In this document: one piece after another, positions 44,684-55,430 of the stretch
How the letters are laid out: each line of letters opens with the position of its first letter
How positions within the stretch are numbered: the first letter of the stretch is position 1
Assembly (NCBI GenBank): GCA_918026815.1
Contig: CAKJVC010000047.1
Location: 1 to 55,430, forward strand
Source: Chalara sp. BL73
Taxonomy: Eukaryota > Ascomycota > Leotiomycetes > Helotiales
DNA length: 55,430 bases
Direction of reading: 5' to 3'
Program-made: the position numbers and the translations under genes
Notes under the pieces: model-generated
Database searches by the model: none
What the model saw: only the letters and a program-made list of their open reading frames with translations
Told to the model about the DNA's origin: nothing

Positions 44684-46176
44684 CTATGGAAGAAGCTCAA
44701 GGACATTTTGTCTTAGCTCTAGAAGTGCTTGCAATTTACTATTGCGAAGATCTTGAAGAAACAACGCCAAAGAGTCAGAGTCTTTTATAATGCCAATGGT
44801 TGAACTCTTTTTCCTTCTCGCTATTTCGGCACACAGCTGAACAGCGTGGTGAATAACGTCACCCACCAGTCTGAAGTCTGAAGACCCGAAACCTTTGGTA
44901 GTCATTGGGGCAGACCCAACACGAAGGCCACCCGGCCGAAACCCAGACATATCACCGGGTATAGCATTCCTATTGCTTGACACGTTTGCAGCTTCGAGTA
45001 CCTTTTCAAGCTGGGCTCCATCAATACCATGATCTCGGACCTTCAAAATAAGCAGGTGAGTTTCGGATCCACCACTCAGGATTGAGTACCCACGCTGTTG
45101 CAGAGCAAGTGCAAGCGCTTTTGTGTTATCTATAACCCGTCGCTGGTATTCCTTGAAAGGTTGGCTCTGTGCCTGTCGTAGTGCAATAGCAAGCGCTAAG
45201 GTATTCCTGTGGTCCGGACCACTTTGGAACCTGGGAAACACCGTTGAATCGATATCACTTCTGAACTCTTTCCGGTAAAAGATTATGGCGGCTCTGGGGC
45301 CTCGTAATGTCTTGAGGCTCGTGGTTGTAACAATATGGCTAACTGGGAAAGGCGAAGGGATTTCTCCAGCTGCGATCAAGCCACAAATATGAGCAATATC
45401 GGCATGGAGGAAAGCGCCAACCTTGTTTGAAATTGCTCTCATGCGAGGATAGTCAATCAGCCGACTATAGGCGGAGGTGCCAGCAACAATTAACTTTGGC
45501 TTTGCTTTCATGGCTCTCTGTTCCAGGTTGTCGTAGTCAATCAGCTCCGTATCGGAATTCAGAAAGTATGGCACTGATTGAAAGCGGACTGCGGCTTCAG
45601 AGACTTTCTTTGTAGCAGTCTGAAAACCGTGCGAAATATGGCCTCCGTGCGGCAAATCTAAGCCCATAATTCTGTCGCCCGGTTTTAATAGGGCTATGTA
45701 AGTGTACAAGTTCGCCAAGGCACCTGACAAGGCTTCGCAATAATCAGCTGTGAATATTATTGACAAGCGGGTCTCTTACGTTGAACATTAACTCCCCACT
45801 CCTCTGGGTCTAATTTGAACGTTTGTAGGGCTCGTTTACAACATAACCGTTCGATTTCGTCGATATGTTGTCTTCCTCCATAAAAGCGGCTCCCCGGATA
45901 TCCTTCTGTGCCTTTTGGAGATTAGTCAGTCCTTCTTTCAGCAAAGACTTCTCAATTCTTAGACCGCATGAATACCTGGAATATGGGCACCAAGTGCTTC
46001 GAGCACGGCATTAGAAGGATAGTTCTCGGAACAAATAAGGTTCAAGAAGCATTTGTCCCGGAGATTCTCCTGGGAAGAGGTCATTTGATGTTTATAAATA
46101 TGTAAATCACCTCACGTACCGCTTCCATCAACTTGTATGATTCTGGATCGACTTCAAATAGCGGAGAGGTTTGCAT
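44684..46176 (-). CDS. Divergent serine hydroxymethyltransferase-like PLP enzyme
   Basis: Four exons (46176-46120, 46069-45976, 45911-45780, 45732-44684) give 443 residues without any stop. The start [18 protein letters not shown] matches the SHMT N-terminus. Conserved blocks follow: [104 protein letters not shown] with the PLP lysine at about 235, [19 protein letters not shown], and [17 protein letters not shown]. Several active-site positions differ from ordinary SHMT: IASEN is ICSEN, the His before the PLP lysine (THK) is Leu (SLK), and the QGGPHNH loop is QSGPDHRN. It is shorter than housekeeping enzymes and is probably a paralogue with altered substrate or reaction (inference). No mitochondrial signal is evident. 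Confidence 0.88.
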
Positions 46177-49100
46177 CCACCACAGTTAGCCAATACGTTA
46201 CTTGCTCTTAACAGGAGTTCATATGTAATATCAACCGGCCTCCCCGTCCTGCCACGTGCCCCAATCTGAAGTTGGCTAATTCTGTACCTTGCTGGTGTTT
46301 CATATCCCAAGCACCACCATGTTCTCCATTTGCTACGGTATTGCTTTTTGTGCACTTTCACAGCGATCCCGATTCCGGAACGTACCGTCTGAGTGCGTGT
46401 GAGTGTGCTGTGCATCTAAAAGTGAACATGTTCGCCGAGCCTAATTGACTTCACTAGTGTTGGAGACTTCATGATGGATGAGGGGCAGCATTACGTGGTG
46501 TGGAAACGGTTTTTGGACATGCCTGCATAGCCGCAAGAAAGAATCGAGTCGACTTTTTATTGTTGTGGGTTAGCGGATCTTGTTTTCGAGCATTAAAGCC
46601 TTGTGGAAATAGATAAAGCCCGAGTGGAGGGGGAGAGAAAGAACGGAGATTTTGGATGGAAGAGCGTGGGGTGCCCGATCTAGTGTAAGCTGGGCAAATC
46701 ATAAAAGTTCGGATTATGTCTAACAGAATGTTTGGGAGACGTGTTCGTTGATAGTTGTCTCAGAAGGCGCACTCGTGTCATCATTATGATCGTCGAGACA
46801 TTAACACATTTTCTTCCTCCTACACTCCAAAGATCGTCGCCATCCGACTGCCGGCCGCCACTGGAAAAAAAAAAAGGCATGTCACGCCTTGCTTGCCAAG
46901 GGGCTTGCATCTTATTTGAAATACGAAAAGGCTGTCAACGGACTGCGAAACCATTGTAATTTGCCGGGAGTTGTCCCAGATCCTACTTATGCTCCACAAG
47001 TAGTAATTAATAGCCAGTCCCAGTCCCAGTCCCAGTAGAAGAGCAGAAACACGGGGCTGGCGCTTGTAAAAATGCTAGACAGGTGTCACCAGAAGAAGGT
47101 TCCTGCCATCCAGTCGGAAACGAGCCGTTGCTCGGATTATTTTGTTAAGGTTTTCGCTTCATGTTTCTAGAAGCTTACGAAGTACTTACAATGCTGTTTC
47201 TAAAATAGATTGCGAGACGTACGCTGTTGCTGTCGGCGGTCGATGCCATATCGTGGCTCATTCAGTTGCGACCCTGAATTGGATCACGGAAAGAGAGGGG
47301 GCTCGTGCAATTCTGCTATCTCCTTAGGATAAATGGTTCGTACATTAGGCGTCGAGAAGCTATTTTCGAGTCTCCCCGGTTTCCTGGATGAGAGGTGAGA
47401 CCCTGATCTCGAAAGGCTGGGATACATGGGATCTCCAACTGTGGGAGAGCTCAGACGGGGTTCGCCGTTTCAATACTCGGTAAGATCTTAAACAATACTG
47501 TAAGGTCAGGGGCCACCCTCCTCCGAAGACCTAGCAGGTAGGGGATAGATCGTCTATCCCATCAACAATTTGCACACGAGGAGAAAGCTGTGCTGTATAT
47601 GGATAGGATCCCGACTTTTGAAAAGAGGCAATTTCACCAAGATGGCCTGATTTTGTCATTGTGCATGATTTCTGGTTATGCGCAAGATTTTGAGCCGCCT
47701 CCGCCTGCACTGCCTGTCTGGCAAACTTTTACTTGTGTAAATCATGGGGAGACGATGCGACACTCGTGCCACAGAATTAGAAAGTATGTAGAAACTGTTA
47801 TTTTCCTAGTTTGGTGATTCAACGGCCTACCTTGTGAAGGTTCTATATGTTTGAAAACTAGACCTGAGACATTATTAGGGTTAGTGATGACGAATTCGGC
47901 GCAGCAAGCTATAACATCACTCTCATGGTTGCCGAATATCCCGTTCGACGTGCTTCCTCCTCCTGCTGAAATTGTTTTGTCGAGCAAAGTCTAAAAGATG
48001 GAAAAAAGGTGTGATCGACAGCGAGCTTGCCGAGATGGCCCTACTATTCGGATTTGGATTTCCAATTTGGAGCAGCTTCCGCTGGCGATGCCGAAAGATA
48101 ATGACTAGAGCTGCGGATCTTTCATGTGAGGGCGGCGTATGAAGCTATCAAGTCACATGCACATTATTGGTTTGTCAGATTTTCTTGATGTTGACCAGAA
48201 GCATATTGCAATCCCTATTTTGAATCTGAGAGATCTAATCGGAGTTTGTTGAGCTATCAGATCAGACAGATCATCGCTGGGAACTAAGCGAACCGTTTAA
48301 AGATCCTTGATATAAGCCTGTCAACAATATGTTTCAGATGTCAAACCCGTTACCAGCTAGCCGGATATCTGACTGCAAGAGGAAATCTTAGATGCTCCAG
48401 ATCGCACAGGGCTTAAACGGTGGGCTGAAGTCTCTGGTGACATCTGAAAGGTGGCAGAACGACTTGCCGAAACAGAAGTGCAAGTGAACTTCAAAAACCT
48501 TCCAGCTTTGAAACAACTCTTGTTCAGCACGCGGCACAATGCCAAATGCAAATAGTGAAGCAGGGAGTCCTTCCTGGCGCAGCATACAATAAATCGAACA
48601 GGGAGCAGCATGCGCTTCTCAAAATGCTAGAAACCGAATTGTTTGATATCACAACATGGAACCAGCACTGAACTAGACAGATTCGCTAAAGAATGCTACC
48701 TTATTACGGATATATGGCGAGGCTCGGGAAGGATCCGAGAGAGAGCCTGTCAATTCTTAGAGCTGGTTGGGTCTTGCTTGCAGATGCTCGGTGGTACTCT
48801 AGACGGGGAAAGCAGCCGCTGTACATGAGGATCCATTCCGACAGGCGTGTTTCTGCCAAGGAGAAACCAGGGGTCCCTCTCGTGGAACGATGTTGGGGAG
48901 GACCAGATCATGTAGGATACCGCGGTAAGAGAGTATATGTGCAACACTGGAGATTGGTGCCTTTCTGTGTTGTTTTGTTTTGTTCTTGTTGCTCCTGAAA
49001 GCAATACGCATCATCATCACGGCCACTAACGCTGCAGGGTCAGAAGAGAAAGCACAACACTAGTTAAAACGGAGCTGGGTTAATTTTAGCATCACAGTTT

Positions 49101-49596
49101 TGAGATTGACGGCACAGAGATAGGAGGTTGATCAACACACGATGCATGTTGATAAAATGGAGAGGACACAAGGCTGAGCTGGCATCCGGCTAATCTTCGG
49201 GCAAGGCTGCCATAAACCTACTAATCAGGCTGGTTCCTTCCACCCAGCTAACGGTAATCGGCGGCTTCCAGAACACCCCAACATTCGACCTCATCGTTTG
49301 GGCGAAGAATATCTTCAGTTTCTCTTTGTCAATTCTCCGCAATAAGTCTAAGCATTATTAATCTTTCCAATAATCTGCATTGCCGTTTTGATCTCTACTG
49401 CGTTGCTCCTTGTCCTTGCAGTGCCAAACCTCTCCGCACTTACTGTTCTGTCTAGTCCCACATTCTCTGAAAAAGTTTTAACGAGCAAGGCCAATAAACT
49501 ATGTATTTTTGCTTCCAAACTTATCCTCTTCTTCATTCTTCGCATTCCCGTTAACAAGCATCTTCAATTCCTTCCACTCGCCCGGCTGTTAACAAG
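46177..49596. other. 3.4-kb region without a confident gene
   Basis: Several short frames, none with a recognisable family. The minus-strand frame 47742-47987 (SNGIFGNHESDVIACCAEFV..NNVSGLVFKH) looks compositionally protein-like and has a possible intron at its 3' side, but no family could be named. A plus-strand stretch at 48640-48990 likewise lacks support. A short repeat of cagtcc units lies at 47014-47036. Confidence 0.5.
47014..47036. repeat. (CAGTCC)n short tandem repeat
   Basis: About four units of cagtcc in an intergenic region. Confidence 0.85.
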
Positions 49597-50655
49597 ATGT
49601 GCAAAGCTTCCATCCACCAGTTCTTGCAGGAGCTCCCAAAATGCGAACATCATCTGCATATCGAAGGATCGCTGTCACCCACACTCCTCTTTCAGCTGGC
49701 GAAATTGAATAAGATAAATCTTCCAGATGCTTCCAAAGATGAATCATTCGTGTCGGTTGCTGCGCTGGAGGCGCGTTACGAAAGATTTGCCGATCTCGAA
49801 GACTTCCTCCGATACTATTATCTTGCCATGTCGGTTCTTTTGACCGAAAAAGACTTCGAGTCCCTCGCATACGATTATTTTGTTCGAGCACACAAGGACG
49901 GCGTACAACATGCAGAGATTTTCTTCGACCCACAAGCCCATACTGAGCGTGGAATTGCCTATAGTACCGTTGTTGCTGGACTAAAGACCGCTCAAGCACG
50001 AGCAGAGAAAGATTTTGGATTGACCTCGAAGCTCATCATATGTTTCCTACGCCATTTGTCCGGTGCCGAAGCTGGATCAACATATAAAGAGGCTGCTGCG
50101 CTGGGTCATTTTAGTGATGGCACACTTGCTGGTATTGGATTGGACAGCGCCGAGGTTGGTAACCCACCAGAGCTCTTCCGGGAGGTTTACACGTTAGCCA
50201 AAGGCGCAGGAATCCATAGAACCGCGCACGCAGGGGAGGAAGGGCCACCGGCCTATATCGAGCAAGCATTGGATATCTGCAACGTCGAAAGAATAGACCA
50301 CGGAATCAGATTAGTGGAGGATGAAACCCTACTGAAGCGTGTAGCTAGCAGCAAGACGTTAGTGACTGTTTGTCCCTTGAGTAACGTCCGACTGCGGTGC
50401 GTAAAAGACGTCAAGGAGCTCCCTATACGAAAGTTTTTGGGCGAAGGAGTTCGATTCAGCATAAATTCGGATGATCCAGCATATTTTGGTGGGTATATCT
50501 TGGATAATTACTGTGCAGTCCAAAATGCTTTCGATTTATCATTGGATGATTGGAAATATATAGCGGACGGGGCGATAGAGGGAAGCTGGTGTGATGAGGA
50601 CAGAAAGAAAGTCCTTCTCAACAAAGTTCAGGAATGTGTTGCTAAGTTCAGATGA
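49597..50655 (+). CDS. aah1: Adenine deaminase (Aah1 type)
   Basis: Converts adenine to hypoxanthine in purine salvage; zinc-dependent and cytosolic. Intronless, 352 residues, close to the usual length of fungal adenine deaminases. The metal-binding HxH is in KCEHHLHIEGSL (His19, His21). GIGLDSAEVGNPP, the catalytic Glu region RTAHAGEEGPP, the His in VERIDHGIRL, and SINSDDPAYFGGY follow. The DDPAYFGGY form distinguishes adenine deaminases of fungi from adenosine deaminases. ATG 49597 gives the expected start just before the HxH block. It is an isolated gene with long flanks, apparently unrelated to its neighbours. Confidence 0.93.
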   Translation: MCKASIHQFLQELPKCEHHLHIEGSLSPTLLFQLAKLNKINLPDASKDESFVSVAALEARYERFADLEDFLRYYYLAMSVLLTEKDFESLAYDYFVRAHKDGVQHAEIFFDPQAHTERGIAYSTVVAGLKTAQARAEKDFGLTSKLIICFLRHLSGAEAGSTYKEAAALGHFSDGTLAGIGLDSAEVGNPPELFREVYTLAKGAGIHRTAHAGEEGPPAYIEQALDICNVERIDHGIRLVEDETLLKRVASSKTLVTVCPLSNVRLRCVKDVKELPIRKFLGEGVRFSINSDDPAYFGGYILDNYCAVQNAFDLSLDDWKYIADGAIEGSWCDEDRKKVLLNKVQECVAKFR

Positions 50656-52654
50656 TTTGGCATAGTTTTGCATACCTGGCATCCCACAGCCTGTAAGTCC
50701 TGGTCTAGTGGGCCTTTTCATGGATATTTGTTTATATAGCGAAGTGCTTTAATCGATGATTTGAGTCAATGCAACCCTCACCTGCCATCAGTTTTGCCTT
50801 TATGATATCTTGTATTACCGAATGCTGTATAGAGAATTCGTTTGTTTTGCTTTTGAGATGGTAATAGGTGCCATCATAGATTGTGATCGATGGGCTGCAT
50901 TGTATATAGCATGCTCTTTGATATATCTGGGTCTTTCAGTAAAGGAGTGTATTACAAAGCCACGAAAATTCAAAACCATTGATATTGTGGATGTCTGACT
51001 GTAGCTACAAGTCCACACTCATTGTAATCCCTATGTATTTATCGGAACTTCAAATGTTGCACAACTGACTGCAATCGAGCCGTGTCATATGTATTATGTC
51101 GCCATCTCTCTTCCTCTTCGAAGTCTCGAAAAGCCTAGCAGGTCACACTTTTTCGGATCTGTTGCACTCTCATGTTGTAAATATGGTGGTCTTTTGAGCT
51201 CGGGACCTGTGCTCTATCATAGTGAGCAAACACAGCACCTCATTCTCGTCATTATTGTACTTATTTAAGAACTCTAGAGTTCAAGAAGAAACAAGCACTG
51301 CAACTGAAATATATCTACGAGTCAGTGGACTTAGTTTTGGAAGGTGCAAACAAATCCCTCAACCAACTTCAAAAGATATGCCCCCCAGCCCCAGCTCTGC
51401 TTCAAAATCTCAATATCGCTGCTTCCTTCCAACTTCAAATTAACCAAGGATATCCGTGTTCGGATATATATATATATATATATATAAGCAACTAAGCACA
51501 GAGACTGACTTCATGAGCTACAACTCTACTTGTCAAGAGTTATAGCTCGTCACAGGTTCAATTCTCCCTGGGGCCATTCGAGCGTGCTTTTGAAGCACTC
51601 TTGCACTTCCACCTCGCACACTGACACTGAACAGCCATTACGCGCTAAAGATGCCATCTAGAACCCTATCTCTATTTAGCAATATCCACAGTTTCTCTTC
51701 TGACACTTGCTCGCTTAAATGTAAGCTACGCCGGAAGCCAAGTTACATTTGCACCTTAGTCTATCAATTTCTAACCCGCCTATCAACATTAATGTAAAAT
51801 CAATGAAACAGTTTCTATGCTCAAGAGGGAAGTTATTCTACACACGGTAATGGAGACATACCTTTCATATCCCAACTCCACCTTCACTGTGCGATGTTTT
51901 GTGCCTCGAGCTCCAAACAAACTTGTTAACAGTATTCAAATTATGCACGCCTAGGAATTCCTTTGATGAAACACAAGACTACTCTACAAGTATGATTATC
52001 CTGTAGTAGCGAGCAACTTTCGGTCTCTGCAAGCTGCAACAATCTACTTTCCCGTAAAACACTAATGCTTTTCTTAAATACTCAAGTCGCCTCAGTACCA
52101 CACATCTAGTTCTACTAATAAATAAAAGATCAGATCAACTCAAAATAATTAACGAGCTTCACTCTAGGAAAAATTCACACCGAGTATGCTCCCCTGGGTA
52201 AGATCTGTCTTACAGTCTTATGGCCTAGTTGGGACTACTAAGGGTTAATGGATTTTGGACACTGCGATCGGCATGGTAAGTAATGAACCCGGATCTCAAA
52301 ACTCCGTATTTTCATGTAAGATTTTGATTTACTATTGTATAGCTGCCACTGACGTCGACCCTTACATCAGATCCCAACTGGAAAGCAAACTCTCATAATC
52401 CTCAGCACTCAAATTGCGTCAATATTTGAATCATCAATAGGCTGTCTATACGTACGAGCTACAACTCACTGAAAAGTCTGGAGACACTGTTCGGGTTTCT
52501 TGCATATGCGCTGGCTTTGTTTGCAAATCTGCGTCACATCAAGACCCGACTCATATCAGCACTATGTACCCATATTTAGTAATAGAAACCTCCGAAAACT
52601 TGATCCCAGAGCTCTAAACTCTTCGCTAAGCTCAATTATTTTCCTAAACTTAAA
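50656..52654. other. 2-kb region without a confident gene
   Basis: No supportable gene. From about 51444 to 52654 there is no open frame of 60 codons on either strand. An AT microsatellite lies at 51464-51486. Confidence 0.55.
51464..51486. repeat. (AT)n microsatellite
   Basis: About 11 uninterrupted AT units in an intergenic region. Confidence 0.95.
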
Positions 52655-53434
52655 TTGAGCAACCATCTGTCGAGTCATCAGCCCCTTAATCCATGGAGCA
52701 CAAAACGGCAATCATGGCACCAGGACGCCAACCACTTATCACTCCCTAATTTTCCTTTGCAGCCTCTCCTCAGAGCCCTCGAATCCGATCTCTTTTGCTG
52801 GGTCACCCGATCCATCAGCTCCAGCTGGTTCTCGTTCACAACCTCAATCGCCCTTTTTCGCCACTTGCACGAGGTCCTCGACACGGTAAGATGGAACGAT
52901 TGGCATCCCACCGGGCAGGTACATGGGAATCCGTACATAATGCCTATTCAGAACATTGCGCAAATGAGTGAGGAGAAGCGTGCAGGGAGGGTTATGCGAG
53001 TTGCGAGGATGTACATCTTGGATGCGAATGAAGAGATTAGGCGTTTAAAGGCGAAGATTGGGAGACTGGAGCGTGCGGAAGGAGGCGAGAGTGACGAGGA
53101 GCAAGATTGGAATGGGGAGGGAGGTATCGGAGGCGCAAAGGGAGTTGGCGATACTGGTGAAAGTGGGGATGTATCAAAAGAGGCATCAGAGGATGGATCT
53201 GCCACAGAGAATCGTGACTACAATCCCAGGCAACGCGACGATAAAGGTGCAGCCGACAACGAGGAGGTGATGGACAAATTTTGGGGTACTGAAGATGGCG
53301 ATGGCGATGTTGAAATCATGGGCAACGACCAAGCTACCATCGATGAAATTGAGAGCTCAGGTGATGTTGATGACAATAGCGAGGAATTCGAAATCATGAA
53401 GAGCTCAGAATACTATCAAGAACAGCCATTGTGA
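52655..53434 (+). CDS. Hypothetical acidic coiled-coil protein, start uncertain
   Basis: An open frame of about 259 codons ends at 53434. It has no ATG near its 5' end; the first in-frame ATG is in the segment PYIMPIQN. An acceptor-like site (ctaattttcctttgcag, ending near 52764) suggests an upstream exon I could not place. The clear part reads ALESDLFCWVTRSISSSWFSF, then a basic helical segment AGRVMRVARMYILDANEEIRRLKAKIGRLERAEGG with coiled-coil character. It ends in a long acidic disordered tail rich in Asp, Glu and Gly. No known domain is recognised. It could be nuclear; function unknown. Confidence 0.5.
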   Translation: MSNHLSSHQPLNPWSTKRQSWHQDANHLSLPNFPLQPLLRALESDLFCWVTRSISSSWFSFTTSIALFRHLHEVLDTVRWNDWHPTGQVHGNPYIMPIQNIAQMSEEKRAGRVMRVARMYILDANEEIRRLKAKIGRLERAEGGESDEEQDWNGEGGIGGAKGVGDTGESGDVSKEASEDGSATENRDYNPRQRDDKGAADNEEVMDKFWGTEDGDGDVEIMGNDQATIDEIESSGDVDDNSEEFEIMKSSEYYQEQPL

Positions 53435-53553
53435 CATCAAGGTAAAGAAATTCCAACTGTCGAGCTTATTGATCTTACAATGGACGACGAAGCGGAGAGC
53501 ATTGTCGGCACTGGATGCCAGCCGAGCTAGGCCCAAGGTTTGGGATAGTTCTC

Positions 53554-53597
53554 ATCTCTATATATCTCTATATATCTCTATCTATCTCTATATATAC
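53554..53597. repeat. (TCTATA)-type microsatellite
   Basis: Imperfect repeats of tctctata/tctatc over about 44 bp. Confidence 0.9.
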
Positions 53598-54181
53598 AGG
53601 AAATGGTCCTTATTAGAAACTCAGATATCCAGGCTACAAAGGATGAACCATGTTCTACAACCAATAGATTAACCCAATCACACAAGGTGTCCTGGGTTGC
53701 TTGTGGGAAGGATATGTGTGGTTCCTTCTCTGGATTTTGGTCAGAGGTCAAGTGTAGATCATTGCCGCTTTTTTGGTCACATGCCTTGGAGTCTCTCCTG
53801 AGAATACAGTTCAGTTCCGGCATATTATGCATGCATGAACGAATGCTGGGCTCTACTCTACTTGAAGCAGACGGGGACTGGAGTGTCCCATCTGTTCGGA
53901 CGATCTACTCGGTGGGCTTTTGCCTTGACCTGCCTATCTTGGTCCCATCTCCTTTCCGGCATGAATCACGTGTGGACCTCTCCCTGCCAAGTCTCCCTCA
54001 GCGCTATTACTAACATGCGGTGCTGAACTTAATGTCTATTCCCTATTATTATTTGACAACGCTTACCATATTTATTCGTCACTTTCATCGGGGTCTGCCA
54101 GCTTATCATATTTCGCACATGCCACTTGACGCGTTGTTCCTGCGCACAACCCTCCCCCTCAATCTACCGGACCCGGTGGTG

Positions 54182-54207
54182 CTGGCACTGGCACTGGCAC
54201 TGGCACG
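54182..54207. repeat. (CTGGCA)n short tandem repeat
   Basis: About four units of ctggca in an intergenic region. Confidence 0.85.
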
Positions 54208-55034
54208 CACGCTGCAATACATACCCTGTACCCCGCAATCAGGTGTGCAACGTTTCTCCTCATCATCATCCCCCATCAGCCTCCTCCTCCTGGTATACCC
54301 CAGATTCACACAACACCCCATGATATATCGTCATGTCTTAGTGGTCCTCCCACAGATGATGATGTCCCACCTCCTCCCCGTACCTGCTGCTCCATTATTC
54401 CTGTCATGATAGTAGAAACAAAGGCCCTTTTGTCTCGGTCACTTGGCGCGTCTGATTTGACCTTGAGATGCCCATGGCCACTGAGGATGCCAGCCTCAGC
54501 TGGGCATGTGAACTGGTATTCGGTTCGATTTCGGTCCCTTTCCTCCCCTCCTCGCCCATCTACCGATCCCAGCCCCATGCGACGGTGCATGTAGTAGTAA
54601 TTTACGTGCATGGCATTTGGGCGCGTATCGTTCGTCCAAGATCTAAAGTTCGTGGACATTCTTTTTTCCGAGAGGGATGGTTCCACCCGCGCACCTCACG
54701 CGTCGCGAAAGAAGTACCAGTCCCGAGACTTGTTGGCTTGTTGGCTTGCTGCTCGCTACTAAGCGTGATGGTTTTGGCACGGCAGCGCTTCCTTTCTCAC
54801 GCTCACAAGAAGCCATTACTGTCATTCCAGCCAAGATGGCCCGAATCGCGGACGGCAAGATGAAGATTTTTGCTCAGCTGCCTTGCTTCGATGTAACAGG
54901 AACGTGGACTAGGAGCGTGCAACAATGCTCCATCCTGGCGATACAAGAAGCACCGGGGCAGCCCATTTCCTTTGGTCGTTTTCTGTTCTCCCTTGCCAGA
55001 TTTCGGTTCTCTCTTGTACATCTTGTTGTGCATA

Positions 55035-55430
55035 ATGGCTATGCTTCGTTTCTTAATTTTCTCTCTGTTAGTCCTGGGTCAAGCGATCCAGTTCGAAATC
55101 CCAGAGGTTGCGGAGGTTGTACATGAGATTAAGCTCAAGTATAGCGAGTACTTCAACTATGACGGAAGCAATATTAATGCCAACTTAACCACCCGTGATA
55201 ATGATGTGGAGTGTAGACAATCAAGCACACCTTACTGGTATGAGCAGATCGCCCATCGAGGTGTTGCTGCCACTGGGCCGGCAGGATACTCAGTCTATCG
55301 AAACGTGAAAGACTATGGTGCTAAAGGTATGTAAAAGGTCATGTTGTGCCAAAGAGTAAAGACTAAATCTGTATAGGTGATGGTGTCACAGATGATACTG
55401 CCGCTATCAATGCTGCCATCAGCGCCGGAG
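55035..55430 (+). CDS. Secreted GH55 exo-beta-1,3-glucanase, 5' end only
   Basis: The gene runs off the window. Exon 1 is 55035-55326, a 50-nt intron follows (55327-55376, GTATGT..TATAG, branch gactaaat), and exon 2 continues past 55430. MAMLRFLIFSLLVLGQA is a signal peptide. After a short linker, YWYEQIAHRGVAATGP is the conserved N-terminal block of GH55 proteins. YSVYRNVKDYGAKG, spliced to DGVTDDTAAINAAISAG, is the start of the first pectate-lyase-3-type beta-helix. The enzyme releases glucose from beta-1,3-glucan outside the cell. The ATG at 55035 is the one that gives a clean signal peptide. Catalytic residues lie outside the window. Confidence 0.88.

Larger units (their letters stand above)
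53435..55034. other. 1.6-kb intergenic region with simple repeats
   Basis: Contains two simple repeats (listed separately) and several short frames without resemblance to known proteins. The end of the stretch should hold the promoter of the GH55 gene; a pyrimidine-rich tract precedes its ATG. Confidence 0.55.

Noticed and set aside
51525..51575. ggttcaattctcc resembling a tRNA T-loop
   Set aside because: The flanking bases do not form a T-stem or acceptor stem.
54106..54863. Several frames of 60-130 codons around the CTGGCA repeat
   Set aside because: Frames overlap on both strands, are repeat-derived or low-complexity, and lack recognisable domains.

Overview
The window is nuclear DNA from a filamentous ascomycete (Pezizomycotina). 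Genes are interrupted by short introns, mostly about 40-150 nt, with GT..AG ends and CTAAC/CTAAT-type branch sites. The protein repertoire is typically fungal: GT25 enzymes, a DHA1 transporter, a 2EXR-domain relic, a Mak32-like PfkB protein, a BBE-type FAD oxidase, an Aah1-type adenine deaminase, a GH55 glucanase and a small secreted cysteine-rich protein. I cannot place it to species.

Positions 252-15798 are a direct tandem duplication: unit 1 is 252-7998 (7747 bp) and unit 2 is 7999-15798 (7800 bp). Each unit carries, in order, two minus-strand GT25 glycosyltransferase genes (A and B), a short inverted-repeat transposon relic, a tRNA-like segment, a plus-strand type II membrane glycosyltransferase with a DxD motif (GT34/GMA12-like), and the 5' end of a DHA1 transporter gene. 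The junction cuts GT25-A (its 3' end is missing in unit 2) and the transporter (only its 5' end is in unit 1; the full gene follows unit 2). The copies differ by 14 indels whose lengths sum exactly to the 53-bp size difference. I saw no base substitution. Damage is reciprocal: unit 1 keeps a readable GT25-A but a twice-frameshifted GT34-like gene, while unit 2 has a broken GT25-A and an intact GT34-like gene. GT25-B reads through in both.

From 15.4 to 29.2 kb come the DHA1 transporter, a cupin with a His-rich tail, a 2-kb AT-rich gene-poor stretch, a small secreted six-cysteine protein resembling beta/gamma-crystallins, a multi-pass membrane protein, an F-box protein, a proline iminopeptidase and a bicovalent FAD oxidase. 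From 30.8 to 43.4 kb come a large low-complexity protein, a decayed NCS1 (uracil/allantoin-type) permease, a Mak32-like PfkB protein with an altered catalytic motif, a secretory-pathway O-fucosyltransferase-like protein, a broken 2EXR-domain gene, and a small Gly-rich gene with two apparent one-base gaps. From 44.7 kb to the end come a divergent SHMT-like PLP enzyme, an adenine deaminase, an acidic hypothetical protein and the 5' end of a secreted GH55 beta-1,3-glucanase.

The clearest joint function is the glycosyltransferase/transporter cassette, which plausibly builds a surface or secreted glycan (inference). The other genes look like independent housekeeping or accessory genes. Exon boundaries were worked out by eye from splice motifs, frame and family resemblance; no search was run.
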